From assembly GCA_037176725.1 (NCBI GenBank), contig JAZBRS010000029.1, forward strand, positions 123,165,001 through 123,229,000: a DNA stretch of 64,000 nt. Direction: 5' to 3'. Source of the stretch: Posidonia oceanica. Its lineage: Eukaryota; Streptophyta; Magnoliopsida; Alismatales; Posidoniaceae. Below, one piece after another: positions 45,182 to 55,782 of the stretch. A program made the translations under genes and the position numbers. Below the pieces are notes generated by a model that worked only from the letters and a program-made list of their open reading frames with translations, was not told the DNA's origin and did not search any database. How positions within the stretch are numbered: position 1 is the first letter of the stretch; each line of letters starts with the position of its first letter.

Positions 45182-46076
45182 GGACCATGCTTGAGTCTAT
45201 GTGTCAGGGAGCATTCATGAAGAAAAATGAGGATGAGGCATGGGAATTCCTAGGAGACTTAGCTGAGAAAACAATGTAGTGGGAGAGTACAAATGATCAA
45301 TTAATTGATAAACCCACACCCTCTAAAGGCAGTATTCACTAAATAGATTCTTCTATAGCCACTGAAGCCAAATACAACACACTAGCTCGTAGGTTAGAAG
45401 CTCTAGAGATGAAGAAGAAAGCCCAGGTAAACCAAGTGTCTGACCAGGTTCCTTGGTGTAAAGGTTGTCACATAGTAGGTCATGTGATGGACGAGTGTTC
45501 TTCAGTGGTGGGTCAACCTAATTTTGAACCTGACCAATTAAATGCAACCTTTGTTAGGCCTCAAAATGACTCATATGCCCCAACCTATAATCCAGGATGG
45601 AGGAATCATCCTAATTTTTCTTGGAACCAACAACCTCATCACAGAGGCAACAATTTTGCTTTCTCTCAAGGCCAACAGCAATACTCAAATCATTTTAGGC
45701 CCAGTCAACCTGTCCAGCAGAACTTTAATGCAGGATCACAATCCAACCCACCTCCTAGATTTAATGACAATGAGAGGAGAATGAGCACCCTGGAGAAGGC
45801 ATGGAGGCCCTTCTCAATGCCAACTCTCAAACTAACACCAACATAGGTGCAAATACGCAAGCCATATCTCGAATTGAGATGCAATTGAGTCAGCTAGCCA
45901 CATGGATAGGATGGAGAGAGAAAGGAACATTCCCTGGTAAACCTGTACCAAATCCTAGAGGACAAGCCCAAAATCCAAATCAAGGGCAAGTTCATGTGAT
46001 TCAAGATGACTAGGTCAACCAGGTTAATGCAGTTGTTGCATTAAGATCTGGAAAACAGGTAGACAACCATGTTGTC
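45182..46076 (+). pseudogene. gag: Athila gag, C-terminal part
   Basis: Begins in mid-protein (TMLESMCQGAFMKKNEDEAW), with a TAG at about 45277. A zinc knuckle C-x2-C-x4-H-x4-C (CKGCHIVGHVMDEC, 45457-45498) is followed by the QPNF..NPGWRNHPNFSW region typical of Athila. A frameshift near 45800-45840 leads to SRIEMQLSQLATWIG..GTFPGKPVPNPRGQ and an in-frame TAG at 46011-46013. Gag builds the particle. Confidence 0.83.
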
Positions 46077-48250
46077 ATGCCTGATCATGCTGTTAGGATT
46101 CAGAAGGACTCACCTTCTGACTCGAGTACCCTAGTCCAATCCCACTCAGGCCAGTCTGAGGAGCTTGAGAATTCTGAAGAACCCAATAAACATATTGGGC
46201 CCTCTAATGAGTCACCTATTGAGCCTATCCAAAATCCCATTACTCCATTTCCTAATAGGCTCAAAAACAAAAAGGAATCTGCACAAATGGAAAAGATATT
46301 AGAGGTGTTTAGGCAAGTTAAGGTAAATATTCCTCTCTTAGATGCAATCCAACAGGTCCCTACATATGCCAAATACCTTAAAGACTTGTGCACTCGAAAG
46401 AGAACCACTAATGTACCTAAGAAAGCTTTTCTAGCAGCCAAGGTCAGCTCTATTCTGATAAATCAATTACCTATGAAATATAAGGACCCTGGAAGTCCCA
46501 CAATCTCATGTACAATAGGTAACACTAAAATTAATAAGGCTTTACTAGATCTAGGAGCTAGTGTTAATCTATTGCCGTACTCGGTGTATGAGCAATTAGG
46601 GCTAAGCGAATTGAAACCAACTAGGGTAACATTACAGTTGGCTGATAGATCAATTAAGATGCCTAGAGGAATTGTTGAAGATGTTCTGATCAAGGTTGGT
46701 GACTTTGTATATCCTGTAGATTTTGTGATCTTAAAAACCCAACCCTTGACCAACCTTAAAGTCCAAATTCCAGTTATCTTAGGTCGAACCTTCCTAGCCA
46801 CAACCAATGCTTTAATCAACTGTCGAAGTGGTTCAATGAGATTAAATTATGGAGATTTAACAATCACACTTAACATTTTTAATTTGGATAAGCAATTAAT
46901 CAATAAACCAAATGAGGCATTTGTGGTTAACATGATTGAAGATTTCTCAGAAGAAAAAGACCTAATAGAGGATGACATTGAATATGATCTAGGCTACTTT
47001 GACCAAAGTTTTGAGGAGATTTTCGAAGGTGAATTAATGTTTGTTGAAGAAGCCAATGAGTTAATCCAATGTAGGACCCATAAGTCCAACAATTGGTATA
47101 ACCCTCCTCCAGAGCCTATCATATCTGAGCCCAGATCAAAGCCATCCATTGAGGAACCACCTACATTAGAGCTTAAACCTTTGCCTGAACATCTCAAGTA
47201 TGCTTATTTAGGGCAACATTAGACCCTTCCTGTAATCATCGCAGCCGACTTGACTCAGGATCAAGAAGAGGCTTTATTAACCGTCCTTAGTGAGAATAAG
47301 GAAGCCATTGGATGGACTATGGCTGATATCAAGGGGATTAGTCCAACAATTGTGCAACATCGGATTCACTTGATAGAGGAAGCCCACCTAGCTAGAGATC
47401 GACAAAGGCGGTTGAACCCTGTAATGAAAGAAGTGGTAAGAAAAGACATACTGAAATGTCTTGATAATGGGATCATTTATCCCATCTCAGATAGCTCATG
47501 GGTAAGTCCAGTCCAAGTAGATCCAAAGAAATATGGAATTACTGTAATTCAGAATGATAACAATGAGCTTGTCCCCACTCGCATCCAAACAGGATGGCGA
47601 GTATTTATAGACTATAGGAAGTTAAATGCGGCAACCAGGAAAGACCATTTTCCTTTGCCATTCATTGATCAAATGTTGGAACGGTTAACCGGACATGAGT
47701 ATTATTGTTTTCTTGATGGATATTTCGGTTATAACCAAATTTCTATTGCTCCTGAGGATCAAGAGAAGACCACCTTCACCAGCCCTTTTGGAACCTTTGC
47801 CTATCGTCGCATACCCTTTGGGCTATGCAATGCTCCAGCCACGTTCCAAAGATGCATGGTGAGCATCTTCTCTGACATGGTGGAAAGATTTTTAGAAATC
47901 TTTATGGATGACTTTTCCATTTTTGGGTCCACATTTTCTGAATGCCTCCATCATCTTGAGTTAGTATTGAAAAGATGCACAAAAAAGAATTTGACACTTA
48001 ATTGGGAAAAATGTAACTTCATGGTCCAACAAGGCATTGTTTTGGGCCATATCATTTCAAAAAGAGGCATCAAAGTGGACCAGGGAAAAGTAGACCTTAT
48101 TGAAAATCTTCCTCCACCAACAAATGTCAAGAATATTAGGGCCTTCTTAGGACATGCAGGGTTCTATAGGAGATTTATTAAGGACTTTAGTAAGGTTGCT
48201 AGGCCCTTAACCAATTTATTGTCCATGAATGCCTTTAGGCATTTGAACGT
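46077..48250 (+). pseudogene. Athila protease and reverse transcriptase
   Basis: A single frame from gag through RT, interrupted by TAG at 47220-47222 (probably CAG before). Protease: INKALLDLGASVNLLPYSVY (catalytic D at about 46548), then VILGRTFLATTNALI. RT: MKEVVRKDILKCLDNGIIYP, WRVFIDYRKLNAATRKDHFP, FLDGYFGYNQISIAPEDQEK, FGLCNAPATFQRCM and FMDD at 47901-47912 (FMDD is usual for this clade; YMDD/YVDD elsewhere). Ends with AFLGHAGFYRRFIKDFSKVA, then a small deletion with frame change at about 48230-48263. Confidence 0.9.
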
Positions 48251-48262
48251 CTCAAGAAGGAG

Positions 48263-49145
48263 TTGACTTCTGCTCCTATCATTCACCCACCTGATTGGAC
48301 CCAACCTTTTGAACTCATGTGTGATGCATCTGACTATGCAATTGGTGCTATTCTAGGTCAAAGGATTGACAAATTACCACATGTGATTTACTATACAAGT
48401 AAGACACTAAATGAAGCACAGCTAAATTACTCCACCACAGAAAAAGAATTCTTAGCTGTAGTTTTTGCCCTAAAGAAATTCCGGTCTTACCTAATAGGAT
48501 CTCACATCATCATCTACACTGACCATGCAGCATTAAAACATCTTTTAGCAAAGAAGGATGCAAAAGCCCAACTAATTAGGTGGATCCTTCTACTTCAAGA
48601 GTTTGATCTTGAAATTAGGGACAACAAGGGTTGTGAGAATGTGGTAGCTGACCATTTGTCCCGTGTAAATCTTGAACCATCCAATGACCTTCCAATCAAT
48701 GATAGTTTCCCTGATGAACAATTATTGGCAATATCTTCTGAACCTTGGTTTGCTGACATAGTAAACTACCTAGTGATTGGTAAAATTCCACTAGAGTGGA
48801 CCAAACAGGATAGATACAAATTCATATCCCAAGTCAAGTTATTCCATTGTGATGATCCGTATCTCTTTAAATACTGTCCTGACCAGATCGTTAGGAGATG
48901 CAGTCCAGACCAAGAAGTTAGGAGTGTTTTATCTTATTGCCATAATCAGGCTTGTGGAGGTCATGTTGGGCCCAAGAAAATAGCTACCAAGGTACTTCAG
49001 TGTGGATTTTACTGGCCCACTTTGTTTAAAGATGTGTATGAATATTGTAAGAGTTGTAATAGGTGTCAACAGTTGGGTAAGATCACAAGAAGGAATATGA
49101 TGCCATTACAATCCATATTGGAAGTGAAGATTTTTTATGTGTGGG
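48263..49145 (+). pseudogene. Athila RNase H and integrase N-terminus
   Basis: RNase [55 protein letters not shown], ending VVADHLSRV. After a linker comes the integrase zinc part: [22 protein letters not shown] (H-H-C-C all present, 48942-49075). It is cut at VW within the strand before the first catalytic Asp by insertion of A1 at 49146. Confidence 0.9.
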
Positions 49146-51256
49146 AGTCGTGACCGGGTTCCTGCTGGGGCGACACTTGTGGTGCACTACCAGAGCTCGC
49201 GCGCGCCGACCGACGAGAGGTTCGCGAATAGTTGGTGAATCCAAGGAAGGAAACTCGACTCGAAAACACCAGAAAACGAAGAAAACAAAACAAAGGATAA
49301 GGTAAAATCAGAGTCGCCATCTAGTCTAATAAATCGAAAGACAAGGAAAACCGAGGAAAGCATAGAAAACATGCAAGTGGATGTGATGCTATACAAAATA
49401 AAATGACTCGCGCCTAGGATAAGGGCATAATGGTCATTATGGGCCAAAAGAAAAGGTAAAGACTCCTGTTACGCGTGAGGAAGGTGTTAGGCACCTTCGA
49501 CATGTCCGGAATCGGTCTTTCTAGGCTTCTCGCTCGCATATGCAGGAATGTCGGCAAATGCTTGCCTTTACTGTACGCCCGAGGGCGATAGATGCTATGA
49601 ATGCCTAATGTATGCTTTACTTGCTTAAATGCCATTTAGAAAACATGCCAAGTTTAGTGAAAACATGCCGAAATGGATGATTAAGGATGCAATGCCATGA
49701 TGTGATGGTAAACAAGCTAGGAAAGAGAATCAGAGCTAAACGAATTAAGTAGATGAAAGATAGCATCTATCCACTATCTGAACAGTGGTCTGGTTCGCCA
49801 GCCAACAGGGCGACGGCAAGGAGCGCCGTTTAGAGTGGCGGCGGCACAGGGCACCGCACTGAGCAGCGACAGCTCCAGTCGCCTATCGGACGGGCGACGG
49901 AAACTGTTGCTCAGTGCTGCAGACGACCAACTTCAACGCTGGCAAAAGGGGACTCAAATGATGCGAAATGGAAAACTGAAGATACGGCAATACAGATGAC
50001 ATATTCAAGAACACAATCAAACAAACAAAATGCAAAATGGGTGCCTGGATCACAAGTTATGGTGGCTCAAAGTCACACCGGAGGACTGCCGGAAACAACC
50101 CAACAATCCCCACCGGCGATCTTTGGCACTCATTTTGGCCAAGCAAACGATATCGAAAAATTAAACTAAGCATACACAGAGCTAGATGGCATACTAGAGA
50201 ACATATTCATGCAATAAAAACAAGAAATGGGTGGCTGAGGCGCTCTCCGGTCGAGCACAAAAACCTACCGGTCTCACACGGCCGGCGATACCTTTCGCTG
50301 GGGAAGAAAGCTAAAGACGGCGAATTAGGCTAGATAGCATGCAAATAATTATCTAGGAAGCAAGAGTAGAATGCCACAAGGTTAGGGGAAGGCTTGCTTA
50401 CCTGTGGTGGTGCACAGTTTGACCCCCCGACGTGGCTCACTGGCAGATGATGGAGTGGAGGTCGCGGCGGCGCATGAGGCAGCAGCAGTTGCTCAGCAGG
50501 GTTGGGCTGCGTTCATGGATGCCCGGAGATCACTCGTGCAAAGTTTGGAGGCCGGAGGTGTTGTGGTGTGGTCTGTTGCAGTTGCCGGCTGGCGGGATCA
50601 AGGAGGAACGGCTGCGAGACGCAGCGGTGGTGCGGTGGCTTGGGAAGGCTAAAGGGGTTCCTGGGAGGCCGAGGAAGGGTGGTGGAATGTTCGGGAGAAG
50701 GCCAAGGATCGCTGTGTATAACTCTACTGAGGAGAATGGCCGCTGCTGGAATGGGTTCCTCTCCACCCCTTTTTCCTCCATCAACGCCTGCAGGAGGTAT
50801 GGAGGTGGTAGGGCGAGATCGTGGGATGTTAGGGCATGGTGGCAAGGTCGTGGGATGGCATGGCATGGCCTGGTGAGTGTCAGAGGCATGGGCAAGGTCT
50901 GGCGAGGGATGGCATGCACGATAGTGGCCGACGGCATGGGTGCAGGTCGTGGGGCGCTGCCGTTCGTGCAGAAGAAGAGTTTGCAGGTGAGTCGCCTCTC
51001 TGCATGGCGACAACCTTAGTCGCCGTTGTGAGAGGCGACGGCACCTAGTCACCGCTGTGATAGGCGACTAGGGCCTCCTGGCTCTTCAGGGCCTGTTAAA
51101 TGGGCTTGGGCTTGGAATTTGATTTTTGGGTTTGGGATAAGGTTTAGGTTGAGGTTTTGGTGGAAAGTGGGGTTTTAGGTTTTGGTTGAGGTTTGAGGTG
51201 GGGTCCGTCGCTTCCGAAGAAATCCGTCGATTGGGCGTCAGATTGGGGTATCTACA
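49146..51256 (-). repeat. A1 3' LTR
   Basis: Plus-strand ends are AGTCGTGACC (first base changed from T) and GGGTATCTACA. It carries the R-like block (CTCCTGTTACGCGT, AAGGTGTTAGGCACC, 49462-49497), a PBS-like GAGTCGCCA (49311-49319) and the hairpin array 50986-51072. A purine-rich stretch just before it on the minus strand (AGGAAGGGGTATC, revcomp of 51257-51269) is the polypurine tract. Confidence 0.88.
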
Positions 51257-51750
51257 GATACCCCTTCCTGAGCGAGGTCAAGCATAGCGAGACCGTGGCT
51301 CAACGTTGACAAGACACCCCTCCTGATGCTGGTGGGAGGCCAATGTTGTTGTGAGCGTGAGCCATTTCTTCGGCGGATGCACTGAAAATCATGACTCGTT
51401 GCCGCAATGCAGATGTATGCGAACACAAGGATGCTGTGCCAATGCAAAGACTAGTGTACGGTGCTAATGCAGATGTGATGCTTACGCTATTGCTCATTGC
51501 GTTGTACTCCACTGGGGGGAAAGTGGGTGATGCATGCACGTGATAGTGTGGCGGAAAAATGCAATGCAGTTGGTCGCTGGGCAATACAGATAGAAAGGTC
51601 AGACGACGAGGTGTGTTGAGCAGCGTACTGCTCAAGCGCAGGGGTGCCATTCGCCAAGCTTTGCTTAAGGCGAAGGCGGTGCAACGGCTGAAAGTAAAAT
51701 ACTGAAAGGAGAATGCTGAAAGTAAAATGTTGTGGATGTGCATGCGATGT

Positions 51751-52157
51751 CAAGCACGTAATGCCAAGGAAGCGATCTTGGTCGTGCACCACCGTGGGTG
51801 TTATCTCAAGCTGGCTGGCTGTAAGGAAGCCGTGGAATGCTGAAGATACCACTTTAAGCAATGCGCGAACCAGGGGTTCGATTTCCCAAGCACACCATGT
51901 CCGAGAAATGGAATGAGGGAGTTGGTGTAATGACTACAGGGAGTAGCAGCGCAATGAGAATGCAATGTGATGCGATGTTATGTAGTGAAATGCAGTGTAT
52001 ATACAGTGTGATGCCGGGCATGCGAAGCCGAGAAAACAATCCTGGCCGCACACTACCGCAGGTGTCATCCAAAGTTGGCAAGCTGCATAGAGTTACGAGT
52101 GCTGAGGTTGCTACCTTAAGCAATACGCGAACCAGGGGTTCAAATCCTAAGCGCGTG
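51751..52157 (+). repeat. tRNA-like cassettes, A1 copies
   Basis: Two units: about 51751-51896 with box B GGTTCGATTTCC at 51875, and 52016-52157 with GGTTCAAATCC (52137-52147), one base off the consensus. Flanking GGGCAYGC-like starts and AAGCAC/GCGCG ends are kept. Confidence 0.5.
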
Positions 52158-52591
52158 ATGTCCGTGTGATGATAAAATGCAACACCAGGACTGACTCTAC
52201 GGGGGATACAAGGAAACTACATTATGTCATGCAATGAGATGCTAATGCTATGCAACAGAATGCTATTACACTATGACGAAGGGTGATAGGTTAACGGACC
52301 TATCGCCGGATAGTTAGGGCTATTAGCCCTGTGAGGAGTTAACGGACTCATCACCGGATAGTTAGGGTTATCAGCCCGAATGGGGGTGAGGCGATCCCAA
52401 AGGGCTGCCAAATGCACTTGGTATCGAAGGCGGTGACAGGCCAGTGAGTCTGTCAGGCAAGAGAGGTGGTGACAAGTGGGATGACTTGTAACCACGAATG
52501 CAAAGGGAAATACCACACCCGAAGGTGTGGCAGAGGTCCGTAGACGCTCCCCTAACAGTTGGGGATGTCAGCCCAGATGCAGGTGGAAATG

Positions 52592-52672
52592 TAATACCAT
52601 GGGACATCAAATAAAGATGCCCTTGGTATCGGTGAAAGATACCAGGGGACAGCTGAAGCGCCCTTGGCATCG
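52592..52672. other. Four-arm alternative hairpin, A1 copy 1
   Basis: TAATACCATGGGACA, A-rich loop, TGCCCTTGGTATC, GATACCAGGGGAC, GCGCCCTTGGCATCG in order, matching the layout at 1966 and 2254. Confidence 0.55.
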
Positions 52673-52898
52673 AGATGCAAAGCGAAGACAAAGCTAACTG
52701 TAGACACTCCATTTTGACAGCCTGGATGATGGTGGACCCTCCTGCAAGCTCACTCGGACTCTGAGATAGCCAATTTCCACTCAAACCCCATCCAAACCCT
52801 AAAACCCACCTAAACCCATCCTAAAACATCACCAAATCTCAACCTAAACCTTAACCCAAGTTTCAAACCAAAGCAAAACCTAACTTAAACATTTCTCC

Positions 52899-54751
52899 TC
52901 TTGGACTCGTTGGACGTTGGCATTTGTAGCGTCCAACGTTGGACGCACTCTGTGCCAGCGTCTAACGAGTCGGGAGTTGCAACGGCAACAGCCACCTCTG
53001 GCCTGCCATTTCGTCCTTCCTTCCGCCCAAACCTCACTTACTACCTGTCCCTTCACCTCACTACGGCCACCCGATAGGCGCCAAGTGGCACTTACTCCCT
53101 GCCATGGCGTCCCTTCCTCTGCCGGCGTGTCTTCAGCTCTCACGGCCACTCACTGCCGTGGCCGCCTCCGCCCTGCCACCACGACGACTTTTGCTCCACC
53201 TCCTATCGTCCACTTACTTCGCCTGACATCTCTCGTGGCCTCCCCACTCTCCACGAGCCCTTCCAAGTCCTGCCAAGCCTTGCCAAAGCCTGCCATTGCT
53301 GCAGACCAACCCAACAAAACAAGAGAGAACCCATCATTCCAGACGACACCACACTTATCCTCCTGAGAATCCAGAGCCTCCACACCCTCGAGCGATCTCC
53401 CACAAGTGTACCCAAGCCTTGAGCCACCGTTCCCGGCCTTCCCTCGCGTCCCAGGAGCTCGTCGGAGTTCAGCTGCCACCTTCTTCCTCGTCTCCGTCCG
53501 ACTGCAAACAAGCCTCTGCAAGCCACGACCAGGTAAGCTCTCGTCTCATTTAGCTAGTCCATGCATGTGGTAGCATGATAGGGTAGTTTTTCTGCTTTTA
53601 GCACCGCACACACGCCCCTCCTAGCCTCGGCCACTAGCCGCGAGAAGGAGGAGGTGGGTGGAGCAATACACCCTCCCATTTCTGGCACCGAGCACATGAG
53701 CATGCTCGTCATCACTCACTATAGCTTCCTAGCTAGTTAGTTTCAGATTTTGGGTCGATTTGGCCACTGATCTTGGCCGGGAAGAAACCCAACCTGTTGG
53801 ATGCACAACCTGGTGCGTCCAACGTTGGACGTGCCCTGAGGCAGCGTCCAACGACCTCTGTTGTTTCTTTAGCCTTTTTTATATGCTGGCATGTTTTAAA
53901 TATTTTATTTGTGGATCTTTAAATGAATGCATCATTCCTTGCTTCCAGCTGCTATATTACATCGTGCTTTGATTTAGTATGATTTTTGGCTTTGATTTAT
54001 GCTTATTTCTTGTGCCATATTGCTTAACTGTGTAGGACGTTGGCACACATGGCGTCCTACGTTGGACGCTGATGCATCCAGCGTCCTATGCCTCTGCTTG
54101 CTTACATATTTTACAATACATGAATGATGCTTTATTTTTCTAGTTTGTTGCTTGATCCATGCGTGCATGTTCATCTTTTGGGTCCTGTGACAGAAGCTCC
54201 CAAGTTTACAAGATTTTCCACTTAGTTTGCGTGCAAGTTTCTTTTGGGTGTCCGTTCTCAGGGTGTTGAACGCTGATGCTGCTAGCATCCTACATAGGAC
54301 GCAGGCACTGCAGCGTCCAACGCACTTGCTTCTGTTTTCTCTTGAGAACCCCTTTAATGCATGCTTGCAGGGTGTTTACTATATGTTTGCGTGTGTATGG
54401 CTTGCCTCAGTATGTATTCAATTGGTTTAGATGTATGCTCTAAGGTTTTACATGCTTAGCTTATTTGCAGTTTGTTGTGCTGTATCCATGTGTTGGACGC
54501 TGGAGGCACCAGTCTAACACACAGAGACCTTGGCACCCAGTTTTATGCTTGCATCTGGCATCCCATGTTTTGGTCTCTACTGCTTTAGCCTTCTAACATG
54601 CTCTGTGTGTCCATGGCTTCTTTTCTGCAACTTTAAGCCCTTTTTTACCAACTTTGCATGTATATTTCTGTCTGCAGTTTTTCATCTTGCTGTGTTGGAC
54701 GCCTACTGTCCCAGCGTCCAACATAGGACGCTGGTCATTCCAGCGTCCAAT
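52899..54751. repeat. Six dispersed GTTGGACGC/GCGTCCAAC palindrome modules
   Basis: Modules at 52899-52971, 53795-53853, 54033-54089, 54265-54322, 54491-54520 (half) and 54692-54751. A full module is hairpin-hairpin: GTTGGACG, ~10-15 nt, CGTCCAAC, then directly GTTGGACG, ~12-15 nt, CGTCCAAC. In some modules both arms change together (CGTCCTAC, ATAGGACGC). The outer arms of the first module add ACTCGTTGGACG/CGTCTAACGAGT, 11 of 12 paired. Spacing is about 200-850 bp. Confidence 0.75.
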
Positions 54752-55535
54752 ACTTGGAATCTGTTGCAGTCTGTTTTCTCACTGTATTTCCGACTCGATC
54801 CTCGTTTTTTGCATCCGATCGCTTCTTGTGCATGCTTTAGCACCCCAGCATGTGGTTTAATAGCGGCTTTCGGGTTTTGCACCTTGACTTTGTTTTCCCG
54901 ACCTGCTTTCGTCGCTTTCCGCATCTTGTTGTATCCGGTACATGCCTTGACACCTATGCATGCTGTCGGACCCCTATTTCCGGTGTTACACCTTGCATTG
55001 CCCGCTTTCCCGTGGTTTTCTCTCCTCGAACTCGTTTCCCCTTTGCATGTCGTACACTTGCATTGCGTGGTTTTATTCAACATTTTGTTTTCTCGCCTGC
55101 ATTGCATTTAGGATAGTGATACTTACTGTCTGGAGTTCTAACGAACCAGGGTTCGCCCAATTCGGAACATAGGCAGCATTGCTGGGCACATAGGCTGCAC
55201 GTTTAATTTCCCATGCATGGCATTCAGGCACTTAGGCATTAAAGCATACATAGCATGGCATGGCACTTATCGCCTACGGGCATACAATTAAAGGCAATCA
55301 TTGCCGATAATCCTGCAAATGCGAGCGTTTAGCCAAGAAAGATCGATTCCTCGGGCGTATCGGGGGTGCCTAACACCTTCCCCGCATGAAATAGGAGTCC
55401 TTACCCTTTCTTTGGACCCACAATGACCGTTTTACCCTCGTCCTTGGTACGAGTCAATCATTTTGCATAGCATTGCATTTATTTGCATGTTTTCTATGCT
55501 TTCCTCGGTTTTCCTCGTCTCCCGATTAAATAGAC

Positions 55536-55700
55536 TAGGTGGCGACTCTATTTTTGTCTTATCTTTGTTTTCCTCCTTCACCATTATCGGTGACACTTTC
55601 CCTCTTTTCACCCGATGTCGGTCGATCCAGCGCCGAGGTGCAAGGATAAGGTTACAGAAAGTGGCAACTCTGTTTTGTCTTATCTTTTGTTTTCCTTCTT
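55536..55700 (+). repeat. Duplicated PBS-like segment in F-type LTR
   Basis: AGGTGGCGACTCTATTTTTG (from 55537) and AGTGGCAACTCTGTTTTGTC (from 55660) both continue TTATCTTTGTTTTCCTYC. The unit is about 122 bp. Each contains TGGCRACTC, the first nine bases of the family PBS. Confidence 0.65.
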
Positions 55701-55782
55701 CGCGTCACTATCCGTGAAGACCTCTCTCTATCCAGGCCCTTGTCAGTTCGGATCTCCAAAGAGATCAGGCGCTTACACTAAC

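Larger units (their letters stand above)
45182..49145 (+). mobile_element. Athila-type Ty3/gypsy element, first part
   Basis: Contains gag C-terminus, protease, RT, RNase H and the start of integrase on the plus strand; integrase resumes at 63742 after the A1 insertion. The left end is cut within gag by a B-type LTR fragment. It is identified by Athila-like gag words (NPGWRNHPNFSW), DLGASVNLLP in protease and FMDD in RT. A handful of stops and frameshifts disable it. No LTR of its own is in the window. Confidence 0.87.
51257..52693 (-). other. A1 noncoding tail, part adjoining 3' LTR
   Basis: Noncoding. Holds tRNA-like cassettes (51751-52157), the TTAACGGACC/AGTTAGGG motif cluster (52283-52380), a decayed GATACC-type hairpin (52385-52440) and the four-arm hairpin at 52592-52672. 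It is the uninterrupted reference for the site where the C-type solo LTR entered A2 (near 52500-52515). Confidence 0.7.
52699..55777 (+). mobile_element. F-type Tat solo LTR with target duplication CTAAC
   Basis: Starts TGTAGACACTCCATTTTGAC, ends GATCAGGCGCTTACA, and is flanked by CTAAC (52694-52698, 55778-55782); the A1 tail continues across. Plus-strand orientation is shown by the R-like block GGGGGTGCCTAACACCTTCC (55348-55367) and TAGACTAGGTGGCGACTC (55531-55548) near its right end. There is no internal domain. Its first 200 bp are rich in CCCTAAA/CCTAAACC words. It carries six GTTGGACG palindrome modules. Confidence 0.9.

Noticed and set aside
42693..45186. GGACC as target duplication of one insertion at 42698-45181
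   Set aside because: The left GGACC lies inside the E-type LTR, as shown by its alignment with other Tat LTR starts from 42624; a 5-bp match is likely chance.
49135..49153. LTR start at TGTGGGAGTC (49139)
   Set aside because: The other LTR begins TGTCGTGATC and the GTGGG duplication puts the boundary at 49146, with one changed base.
50404..51052. Protein-coding gene in the A-type LTR
   Set aside because: Long overlapping frames on both strands (also at 62858-63540) reflect GC-rich LTR sequence; repeated in all LTR copies and lacking conserved domains.
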